64,000 bases of DNA from Sipunculus nudus (Eukaryota > Annelida > Sipuncula > Golfingiida > Sipunculidae), in assembly GCA_026874595.1 (NCBI GenBank), contig CM049322.1, forward strand, positions 58,096,386 to 58,160,385, given 5' to 3'. The position numbers and the translations under genes were made by a program. Below the pieces are notes generated by a model, which made no database searches, was not told the origin of the DNA, and was given only the letters and a program-made list of their open reading frames with translations. Positions 55,203 through 64,000 of this stretch are shown here, one piece after another. The first letter of the stretch is position 1. Every line of letters begins with the position of its first letter.

Positions 55203-55700
55203 AGGCCCTGTGACCTTGACCTTTGACCCTATGACACCAAAATCAAATAAAATATTCCCCTATTGGCAGGTGAGCATTATCTTGAGGATGGAAGGTTTGT
55301 GAAAAGTTTGAAATGCATACACATTCATTTTAAAGAAATGGTCCTGTAACCTTGACCTTTGAACCAAAAAATCGACAGGTTCTTTCTTTAGTGGTGAGCC
55401 ATGTATAAGTTAAGTTTGAAACCATAATGTTAAACTAAAATGGAGTTATTATCTGGAAACTAATTTTTGAACAGATGGCCACTGTGACCTTGACCTTTGA
55501 CCTATTGTTCCCAAATTCATTTATGGTCTCCCCATACTGGCTAGTCAGCTAAATGCACAAGATAGAAAGTTTGGGATGAAAAGCTTGGCTTAAAATGCAG
55601 CCATAATCTTTTTAAATAAGGAAGTCCTGTGACCTCATGACTCAAAAACCAGACAGCTTCTTGCTTTATGGGTGGGCCATATATAAGTCAAGTTTAAAAT
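55203..55700 (+). repeat. ~140-bp tandem repeat with TGACCTTGACCTTTGACC core
   Basis: Cores at 55211, 55347, 55484 and a decayed one near 55629 give periods of 136, 137 and 145 bp. Between cores the sequence is an ordinary AT-rich filler with GAAGTTTG-like words. On the opposite strand the best core reads AGGTCAAAGGTCAAGGTCA, i.e. nuclear-receptor half-sites. A similar decayed core occurs near 57390. I associate this repeat with bivalve genomes from memory. Confidence 0.7.
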
Positions 55701-55744
55701 CCATGTGTCAATCCAACCTGCAGTTATCATCTGAAAACAATTTG

Positions 55745-55800
55745 TGTGGATGGATGAATAGACAGACAGACAAACAGACAGACAGAGAGACCAGGTGATT
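55745..55800. repeat. GACA-rich simple repeat
   Basis: GACAGACAGACAAACAGACA-type simple repeat at the end of the 140-bp repeat array, followed by GATTACAATAGGGCATCC, a word I have seen next to such repeats in bivalve sequence. Confidence 0.6.
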
Positions 55801-56086
55801 ACAATAGGGCATCCACTTGTGATCAATAAATACACATAGTTTTGGGACACTAGATGTAATCACAGCTGAGAAACTGACATGATTGTTGTTATTTTATAGT
55901 AAAACAATTAGAAAAAATTTTTGTTAAAATAACAAAAAAATACAGGTGGCGCCACCACTTTTCAGAAACTGACAAAACTAGTCATGGTCAATATTCAAGG
56001 CAAGATTCATGACAAACTATGCATTAATTATCAAGATATTACAGATTTTGTATCAAATATTTTATTATTCTGGGGGGGGGGGGTAC

Positions 56087-56310
56087 TTTTAAGCCCAGTA
56101 GCTCGAAGGATCCATGCCACAGTGACCTAATTTCAGGTTTCCAAGGAGTTTTTTATTGACCTCCCTGGATGATCACTTAAAAATTTCTAGGTCCAGCAGT
56201 TACGATTTGTGCCCTGCTAACGGACGCCCAGACGGAGGACGGACAAAGCGCCATTCCCATTCCTCAGTTGACTTACAGTCAGCTGAGCTAAAAAACTTTC
56301 AGAAGGGTTG
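56087..56310 (+). repeat. Dispersed repeat, copy 1
   Basis: Resembles 61780-61975: CCAGTAGCTC at the start, TCTAGGTCCAGCAGTTA, TTTGTGCCCTG, and the end TGACTTACAGTCAGCTGA. Direct orientation. No coding sense. Confidence 0.6.
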
Positions 56311-56439
56311 GCACCACTGGAATGACACACTAGATACAGCTATCATAATTCAACACACATTACTAAACTCCATGTTGTTGAGTATCAGTATTAATGGGAA
56401 TTTCATGATTTGTATGAATTTTTACTCAAATTACTAGCA

Positions 56440-57046
56440 TAACTGATGAAAAGGAACAATCACAGCATTACTAAATTTATTCAACTCTTTAAAACCATTC
56501 ATGTTCAATATGCAAACAAAGTTTCATCAGAATATATTAACACATATTTTGGAAAATGGCATGAATGAGACTGCATTAGAAATAGCAAAATAAAAAAAGG
56601 CATACAAAACATAACCAGTCTATATCGACTGATAAATTTCTCTATAATCAATACACATGCAACATTGTAGGGTTATACAGTTATTCAGTGCGGATAATCT
56701 GACACAGTTGATATATTTTGGTAGTTTGGAATGTATGAAAAATATGAAAAATGTTAAAAAATATAGGTGGCACCAACAGCCTCATTCACCTGATGGCACT
56801 TAATATGGTCAAGTAGAATACTGGACAAGTAATACAAGTAATCATAGGGCCATAAAATAAGTGAGGAATAAAATGACTCCAGGAGTAAAAGCCCTTCTGC
56901 GAACTGGGTTCCAGTACTTAGAAAAATAACCTTTTACTAGCAAATTATCCACTGGTGCAAAGGTTTATTACACTGATTAACTACGGAGTAGAAGGTCATC
57001 AATTTGAACAAAATGCTAATTTCCAAATTATATGTGGGACTCCTAT

Positions 57047-57108
<62 letters not shown>

Positions 57109-57651
57109 GAAAGCTATATGGTGAGTGGTTGTTGAGTTATAAAAGAGTTATCCCTAAACTTTAACCTGATATGGGTTTGGTTTTGTACACAGTTTGTTCT
57201 GAATTGCTAATTACTTGTCCAGAAATTAAAATATTGGGAACCTTTAAAAGCTGTGCCGGGTATTGTCACTGTGCAACTTTTAATAGCTGTGCTGGATATT
57301 GTCCTGTTTATCAGTCTACTAAGTTTAATTGAAATACCTTCATCACCAAATGGAGCAATAAAGAACTGCACTTGTTCATGAACAATTAGGGCCTGTAACC
57401 CTGATCCTTTGATCCATAATCCCCTAATTTGCACAAATTGTCTAATAACTGGCCCTAAAATTAAAATTTGGTAAAATCTATTAATAGCTGTGGTAGATAT
57501 TTGTCATTTTACATCAGTGTTCAATTTGGCTGGACTGTTTCAGAGAAGGTTTTAAAGGTTTTTTTTAGCTTTTTCCTTTTAAAATCTAAATAAATGCAGA
57601 TGGCAAAAAAATAAGCGAAAACCAAAATATATTTATATATATAAGTATATG

Positions 57652-57697
<46 letters not shown>

Positions 57698-58939
57698 GAT
57701 TGTTGCAAAGACCATAGGAATTGTCAATTATTTTACAATAAACATGACAAAGATTATTTAAGCCCAACACCTATTACCTTAGGCTTTTCATTAAAAGTAC
57801 GAAAATGTAATGACATGTTTGTAATTTTTGTGGTTCTTTTACAAATACACTGAAATGAACTTAAATGATAAGATGAACATCATCAAAATCACCAACATTT
57901 ATGGTTATGATAAAATCATCAGTTACGTAATCAAGGAATATCAAAATGAAAAAAAAAAGAAATTTTAATTCTGTATACTTTTGCACGGTCTTAATCTTAC
58001 CAGTGGCTTAACAATGATTTCCTTTAAAAGGCCAAATAATAACAGATTGACAATAATTGACAGTTGTGCTTGGACAATATGAGTTTTTCATATCATGATA
58101 AAAGTATAAAGTTTATCACAATATGTCATGATAGCATGATGTTATTATCAGTATTTTATTTTTCAGTTTTAAGCAAAAAAAAGATGAATTGCTTTGTTTT
58201 TTGTGTTGCATAAACAGGTATATATATATGTCTCCTCCTATGGGCCATCCCAAAACATTAGGGGTAAAATATGCACTATCTAAAAACAATGATTCTAGAT
58301 TTCAGCGGAACTCAGAACTGACCAATAAGGTCTAAGTCACTGCTTTTTGAACGCCTTTGAGATTTTGCCAGAAAGAACTTGTGTGTCAAATGTGAAGAAA
58401 AATCTTGAGAACTTCCAAAGTCAATGGGTTACAATAATCTTAGAATTGCACAAATATGACCTTAAAGACATAGTCAAGGTCAACATGCAGAACCTAAAAT
58501 ATTCTGAGAACCCAGTTAAAAAAACTTGTGTTGATTGTGAGGGGGAAAATCAGCAATACGTCTTAAGTTACTATGTTCACAAGACATATTATTCTGGAAA
58601 ATAAATGGTACTTTGAATAACAACTGTATTTGTTAGTGTTCAAGTTACACATGAAAGTCTTGCCACTGTTAAGATGCCAAAACGCTGAACGTTGTGATCG
58701 TTTCAGTCAGCCGGTTCATGAATTACAGTTAGACTGTGTTCGTCGGGTGAGGACCTGCATATCTCACGCTGATTGGCTGAGCTAGAGACACAATTTGAAA
58801 CCGGCCCGCTTCGATGAGCGATGGTCTAATAAACAGTGACACACTGACTCACTGAGGCTGAGGGTTAAATATTAAATGTTAAAAATCTTGCCATACTCAA
58901 ATAGAGGAGGACCTAAAAATATTAAGACTGATTAAATGA

Positions 58940-58940
<1 letters not shown>
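56440..58940. other. Non-coding, microsatellites
   Basis: TA tracts at 57050-57101 and 57659-57694. An 85-codon frame at 58347-58604 and a minus-strand frame at 57207-57434 have no recognisable domain; the latter overlaps a decayed member of the TGACCTTTGACC repeat family. A moderately GC-rich patch at about 58690-58860 contains an ATTGGCTGAG (CCAAT-like) word but nothing firmer. Confidence 0.4.
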
Positions 58941-58941
<1 letters not shown>

Positions 58942-58984
<43 letters not shown>

Positions 58985-59258
58985 CAAAGTAATACACACA
59001 GAAATTCAATGCATTATAGTGAAAGTGCTCGACCATGCCGGGGAGCATTAATAATGTATCGTATACAGTTAGTTTTACTTCATGTACTACAGAACTGTTT
59101 CGTGAGTACAGCTACCTAGCCGGCTCACTCTTCAGGTACTTGAAGAGTGAGCCGGCTAGGTAGCTGTACTCACGAAACAGTTCTGTAGTACATGAAGTTA
59201 AACTAACTGTATATGATACATTATATATATGTATTTATATATATATATATATATATAT
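58942..59258. repeat. 82-bp-arm near-perfect palindrome flanked by TA tracts
   Basis: The left arm 59053-59134 and right arm 59141-59222 are reverse complements with two mismatches in 82; the loop is 6 bp (GGTACT). The arm core is GTGAGTACAGCTACCTAGCC. TA tracts lie at 58942-58982 and 59222-59258; the right arm runs directly into the second. Confidence 0.95.
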
Positions 59259-59406
59259 TGCAAGCTGCAAGCCAACAGTAGGAGGTAACCGATCATTAAT
59301 TTACCATGTTGGTTTTGGAAAAGATTCTGGGCAAGCTAGCTAGACCACTTTTATTACTCCTTACGTCACTGGGAAACCTAAGTGCAGCGAGGCGGTGATG
59401 TGTGGC

Positions 59407-60822
59407 TTTCTGGAGATCTCGGACTTTTAAATCTCGGCCCACACGAAGTCGGACCACTTAGTACAATCTCGGATCACCCCGTCGACGATCTCGGACCACA
59501 TTCCGTACCATTTCGGACCACTATATCGGACCCATTCAGACCAAGATCAGACTCATGATGTCGTTGTCAAATGTGTATGTTCCGTCTTCAAACGATGTTA
59601 AAGCTAATTATTAAAACATTACAACTCCTCGCATAACTGTTGCCTCTCTCTCTTAATCATTCTTTCCATCATAAATCATTCGCTTTATATCGTCTTAATA
59701 CTAATTTATTAATAATTCTAAAGTATACAAGTGTGTGATAAAGAATGAAAGAAAGACAAAATGAATGTAAGATTAAATGAATGAAAGAATGAATGAAAGA
59801 TTGAATGAAAGAAAGAATGAATGATAAACAGATTGAATGAAAGAAAAATTGAATGATAGACACAATGAATGAAAGTTTGAATGAGACTAAATGAATGAAT
59901 GAATGAAAGAAAGAATGAATGAAAATAGATTTAATGAACGAAGGACTGAATGAATTGATGAAAGAAATATTGAATGATAGACAGACAAAATAAATAAAAG
60001 ATTGAATGAAGGAAGGAAAGAATGAATTAAAGTTAGAAAGGTTGAATGATAGACAGTTTGAATGAAAGAAAAATTGATTGATAGATAGACAAAATGAATG
60101 AAAGACTGAATGAGAGAAACATTGAATCTCGTTTTTATATTGGATATATACGAAATTCTAATAAACCTTTCAGCTCTTTGAGTTTAAATATTGTGTCAAT
60201 TCCCACTTTTGAATTTATGTTTCTATATCTAAACTACAACTGTTTTCACTCTTTCATATTATCTAGTAAAGTAGTTGAATTGTAAATATGTAACAGCGAT
60301 TCACCAGTTCTGAATCTTTAATTCACACGTGCTTATTTGTTCAGTTTTGGTTTACGTAGTTTATCACAAATTTCATATTTTGGGTTTCATACCTCTTTTA
60401 ATATTGTTTATATTAAATTCTGATAAACTTTTTCATTTCCATTTGAGTTAGAATATGGTGTCATGCGTTTCACACAAACTATTATTAATTAAGTTTAAAC
60501 AGTGTGTGTGCATGTGTGTGTCAAATGTTTTTTGAGTGGATATAGATACTGAGCTCTGTCGTAGGCCTAACTTGTCCAAACGGAATTTTTTAATATCTGA
60601 ATCGCGCGCAGACGAAATAATATTGTGTATTATATACATAACATCGGTTATTTCATAAAAAGATCGTAGTTGCCCGATCGCAGAGTGGTCCGAGATCATA
60701 GTGGCCAGATACAAAGTGGTCCGAGATCGTCGGCCCAGTGGTCCGAGATCGTAATGGTCCGATCTGAAGTGGTCTGACTTCGTATGGGCCTAGATGTAAA
60801 AGGTCCGAGAGCTCCAGGTACC
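59407..60822. mobile_element. Non-autonomous TIR transposon with 10-bp target duplication
   Basis: GATGTGTGGC occurs directly on both sides (59397-59406 and 60823-60832). Inside, terminal inverted repeats of ~150 bp begin CTGGAGATCTCGGAC on the left and, read inward from the right, CTGGAGCTCTCGGACC. Each arm is built of subrepeats around GATCTCGGACCAC. The interior (59745-60125) is an imperfect GAATGAAAGA-type repeat, and no transposase is present. Long subrepeated TIRs with a 9-10-bp duplication fit a Mutator-like or fold-back element; the superfamily is inferred. Confidence 0.8.
59745..60125. repeat. GAATGAAAGA-type degenerate tandem repeat
   Basis: Irregular 4-10-bp units of GAATGAAAGA, TTGAATGA and GATAGACA fill the interior of the TIR element. 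Frames through it (such as the Ser/Phe-rich minus frame at 59669-59863) are artefacts. Confidence 0.8.
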
Positions 60823-60832
60823 GATGTGTGGC

Positions 60833-61780
60833 GCTGACTCTCTGGAACGGCCCATGTTTACCAGCCGATGAAATGAGAGGGTCAGAGAGTAGTAATTAAT
60901 TATGTAAGTTGCCGCAAGGTAGCAGTACCAACACTAAGTGCGACACAGTGAGAGAACGTTTGATTTCTCTGTCAGAGCCATTTCATTGACTGGGCCAGTC
61001 TACCATGGTTTTTTTATTAATTGTATGTAAGATGTTTGTAGAGTTTGAAAGTACACCTAATTATTATAAAGGTAATTCACCACTGTGAAGCAGTAAGTTT
61101 GTATATGCTTTGTTTCGCCATTGAAAATTGAAATAGCTTTACTTAGCTGTCAACAAATCAAGAAGCCTTAACTGGAACTTTTTGTACACCTCAGGAACAA
61201 AACAGCCACATCTTGCAGTGATTGTTTGTACTGGGACCTAGAGCCCCGATTCAGAGTAACTAATTGGATTCTGCAAATTTAACGGTTAAGTTCTGTGCCA
61301 TGTCTGACTGATCAAAATCATGTTTATGTCCAACTGCTATGATTTGAGCCCATCTGACTTTCACAGTGATCAGAATCATGATTTTTTCTTTGGATCAAAG
61401 ATAAAGGTCACAATTAGCTAGTTTCAAGTTTTATAAGGAGATTTGCCTAGACACTCCCTTGATGTTGTGTTGGAAGATGCTTGGCCTACCAGCTACAATT
61501 AATGCCTGTCTGACACTCCAGGTGCTCAAATCATGTTTTGTTTGAATAACTCTCAGAATATAGGTCACAGTTACCTAATTTCAGGTTTCCAACCTGAGTT
61601 TGAATGTTAAGTTAGAAGACTCTGGGCCTAATGGATAATATTTGTCCTGCGTCTGCCTGTGTGTATTAAAATTCAAATATCTGAATATCAAATATATGTC
61701 ATGTCAGAATATTCTTTTCATAACTGATACAATTTATGCCCTGTCTAACTGTCTGGATGGTAAAACTCATGTTCTTGACC
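60833..61780. other. Non-coding, dispersed-repeat material
   Basis: No exon seen. From about 61310 the sequence consists of loosely repeated segments (AATCATG, GGTCACAGTTACCTAATTTC, TTCAAGTTT) that resemble parts of 56087-56310. Confidence 0.4.
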
Positions 61781-61980
61781 AGTAGCTCCCAAAATTTAGG
61801 TCAATATGACCTTATGCAGATTTGTATAAAAGCTCTCTTGATGTGAGTTAGAAGTATCTAGGTCCAACAGTTATTTTGTGCCCTGTTATTGTATGCTTGA
61901 TGGACAGACGACTGGCAATGGGTAATCCCTATGGCTCAGATGACTTACAGTCAGCTGAACTTTAAAAAAATCAACAAGGG
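61780..61980 (+). repeat. Dispersed repeat, copy 2
   Basis: Direct copy of 56087-56310, ending GATGACTTACAGTCAGCTGA. See copy 1. Confidence 0.6.
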
Positions 61981-62147
61981 TTATACTGACCATGAAGGGT
62001 TATGAATGACATTGTCTTCGTCACAAAACCCAAACATTCCATTTACATTTGTAGATACACCATCTTTTATTGTCAGTTTGGTGTATATGTTTCAGCTATT
62101 AGGAAAAGGTATGTATAAATCTGATTTATATATACAAATTGACCTAC

Positions 62148-62214
62148 CATTGATTGGCAGATTGGCAGAGTCCTTCCTAAGACTGATTCTGAAGTATAGT
62201 GGGATGAGGTGGCT
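62148..62214 (-). CDS. Aldehyde oxidase/xanthine dehydrogenase-like exon (downstream)
   Basis: 67-nt minus-strand exon between an acceptor (TTTTACCTGACAG, reading into 62214) and a donor ATG|GTAGGT. Phase 0 gives SHLIPLYFRISLRKDSANLP, matching the conserved segment of the molybdopterin domain (usually D-I-P-x-D-F-R-V/I ... N-P), which lies 15-20 residues after the LTE...TG region encoded by the upstream exon. The first bases read Lys-Pro-Pro in another phase, as expected just before this segment, so a small deletion may have broken the frame. No following exon with the G-E-P-P motif was found. Either the next introns are long or this is a gene fragment. Confidence 0.6.
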
Positions 62215-62484
62215 CTGTCAGGTAAAACAGAGAAATAACATTATGTTACAATGTTGCTGGGTTTTACTTGTTACAAATACATCCTTATAAACATATTGAA
62301 CTCAGTTTAATAATTAGGCATAAATTGCACACAATTTCAAATAAATATTTTAAACATATCTCAAGTTGTTCAGGATAAGGCATTTAAAACTTCTACTTGA
62401 ATTCCTAGATATCAAACTTTGGTAATGTATGTACCACATGCCTGTACTCCTATTAACTGTAATGCACCCCCTGTGTACTGGATA

Positions 62485-62596
62485 CAGTTTTGTTCCAGTT
62501 TTGTGGTCCATGATCTCTTTCTTTTCTGTTAACATATAGCCAAATCCCACCATGAAGGTTCCCTCTGTCTGACCAATGTTCAGCATGGGGTTCAAA
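62485..62596 (-). CDS. Aldehyde oxidase/xanthine dehydrogenase-like exon (upstream)
   Basis: Minus-strand exon after acceptor TTGTTGCAG (62598-62597 is the AG). It reads LNPMLNIGQTEGTFMVGFGY and continues LTEKKEIMDHKTGTKL. The family signature here is S-L-N-P-x-x-D-I-G-Q-x-E-G-A-F-x-x-G-x-G-Y, in the C-terminal molybdenum-cofactor domain of xanthine dehydrogenase and aldehyde oxidases, which oxidise purines or aldehydes with a Mo/Fe-S/FAD chain. The usual Asp and Ala are Asn and Thr here. The expected next residues (GTWxYKPP-like) are not clearly present, and the donor site is uncertain (the frame stays open to 62350). Partial gene or pseudogene. Confidence 0.72.
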
Positions 62597-63079
62597 CTGC
62601 AACAATTCAGGCAACTATTGAACGAAATACCTCAAATATCAAACTACACATGATGAAATTTAATAGCAATATATCTGTGATTTTTTAAACCTGACATGAT
62701 AAAGAATTTTAACTAGATTAACATTTTAATATGGAAATACTACTGATCTTGAATATTTGTAATCATTATTGTTATATATAAATACAACTATATATTTAGC
62801 TTGAACCATCAAAGTAACTATTACAAGACAAACACATTTCTTAAACTGCATTTTTAAATGATGTTTATTTTTCTTAACCTAAATCAAAATATATAATAAA
62901 TGTTTAAACTTTAATTTAATTTCATGTAATATGACATCAAAAATAAGAATAGGTGAGCAAACTGCAGGACAGAAAATTGCAGCAATTTAGAGATGCCTTA
63001 TACTGATCAATTTCATGTTCAACTACTGACCTTTAACCAAGATCCATTAGTAAAACCAACTGGTTGATTTTGTACTTAC

Positions 63080-63172
63080 TGGTCAGAATGTTAGCTGCAG
63101 CTCCATTTAGCACATCCCTGAAGATACTGAACTGTTGAAGTGGGAAGCACCTTCATGGGCACAGTGAAAACC
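63080..63172 (-). CDS. Possible further exon of the same gene
   Basis: A minus-strand segment bracketed by TTTTTTCTCTGAAG and a strong donor A|GTAAGT. One frame reads FSIFRDVLNGAAANILT, loosely like the D-V-L-T-G segment that precedes LNP in this family. The frame has a stop near its start and the phase does not join cleanly to the 62596 exon. Low confidence; it may be a pseudo-exon. Confidence 0.22.
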
Positions 63173-64000
63173 CTTCAGAGAAAAAATGTATATTATGTGC
63201 TTATATGTGGTTTTAATCCAAATTTGTATTATATACAGTATTCAAATTAAAAGTGAACTAATATCCCCTTGATCAGGATGCAAATCATTAGCATCAGTGG
63301 GCTAAGTGCACCATGCACTTCAGACCTGTATTGAATATTCATTCAATGAGTACCTGTATTGAACAGTTTGTCAACTGCAAATTTTATATGAGACGGTTTG
63401 GGTTTAGGAGCCCCCTTGTTCAATTTATTAACTGAAATCAGATGCTGTAAAAATTAAAAACTTCCATTTTCAAATGAGCATAATCAAATTTCGTTAAAGC
63501 AAGTTTAAACAAGCCAATAAGGTATAAACGTTGATTCTACACTGTAATATATGCAACAGTGTAGCCTGAAACCATTTAATGATTCTATTAGGAAAAATAT
63601 TTTTTAGCATACCAATTTTTTGCATGAATATTTTTTGCCATATTCATTTAAAAAAAAAAGGTTGCAAATAAAATCCTAAAATATAAGTGAATTTAGAATT
63701 TTTTGCATCATTTTTTATCCTTAGTTTGGCTTAAATTATGTCACATTATGCACAAATTTATATTTTATTATATTTTAAATCATAATATGTTAAGACTGAA
63801 TTTAAAAGTTTTTCTTTAAGGAATTATCACTTAAAAAACATAATGTCACAACATGGAATCTTCAAAATTATTCTTTGAATCATCATTAAAAAAATTTTTG
63901 AGCACTGATGTTTTCAGAACATGCTTAATTTTATTATCTAATAAAAAGATTCAGTAAATTTGATTAAAAGTTCCCTTTTCAAATCAGGTATACACACTGA
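63173..64000. other. No gene seen
   Basis: AT-rich sequence to the window end, possibly intron of the minus-strand molybdo-flavoenzyme gene. No further exon of that family was recognised. Confidence 0.4.

Noticed and set aside
62006-62290. 94-codon plus-strand frame
   Set aside because: It overlaps the antisense of the aldehyde-oxidase-like exon, and the minus-strand reading has the conserved motif and splice sites.

Overview
This window reads as non-coding-rich, AT-rich animal DNA. It has spliced genes with GT-AG introns, many long (TA)n tracts, degenerate retroelements and inverted-repeat elements. A bivalve mollusc is the best guess. The reasons are a secreted C-type lectin locus in tandem copies, a tandem repeat built on TGACCTTGACCTTTGACC that I associate with bivalve genomes, a Penelope-like element and an INT-before-RT Ty3/gypsy element. 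The species cannot be named from the sequence.

Layout. 1-2.9 kb: a decayed Penelope-like retroelement (RT plus GIY-YIG) behind a tandemly duplicated leader. 2.9-4.76 kb: microsatellites. 4.76-14.2 kb: three near-identical 3066-bp tandem units that each carry the 5' part of a C-type lectin gene. Only the third unit runs on into the complete carbohydrate-recognition domain; the first two stop at the duplication junction. 14.8-36.6 kb: mostly dispersed and local duplications, namely an ~0.8-kb repeat pair and a larger block present in at least four diverged copies, with long hairpins abutting (TA)n tracts. 38.4-39.0 kb: a degenerate minisatellite. 40.73-47.10 kb: a full-length but inactivated Ty3/gypsy retrotransposon on the minus strand, with LTRs, primer-binding site, polypurine tract and a 4-bp target duplication. 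47.4-48.7 kb: a GC-rich inverted-repeat element. 50.9-51.1 kb: a tRNA-derived SINE (minus). 51.6-53.3 kb: an AACGTT-rich satellite of ~395-bp units. 55.2-55.7 kb: the nuclear-receptor-half-site-like tandem repeat. 59.05-59.22 kb: an 82-bp-arm hairpin. 59.41-60.82 kb: a terminal-inverted-repeat element with a 10-bp target duplication. 62.1-62.6 kb (minus): two exons matching the molybdopterin domain of aldehyde oxidase/xanthine dehydrogenase.

Only two host genes are supported: the C-type lectin (plus, complete, two exons) and the molybdo-flavoenzyme fragment (minus, partial, possibly broken). Nothing links them functionally. The lectin would be secreted and is a candidate sugar-binding innate-immune effector. 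The rest is mobile or repetitive DNA, and several of those structures (hairpins in (TA)n, the 10-bp-TSD element, the GC-rich inverted repeat) are the most likely undescribed elements here. All identities are by eye; no database search was run.
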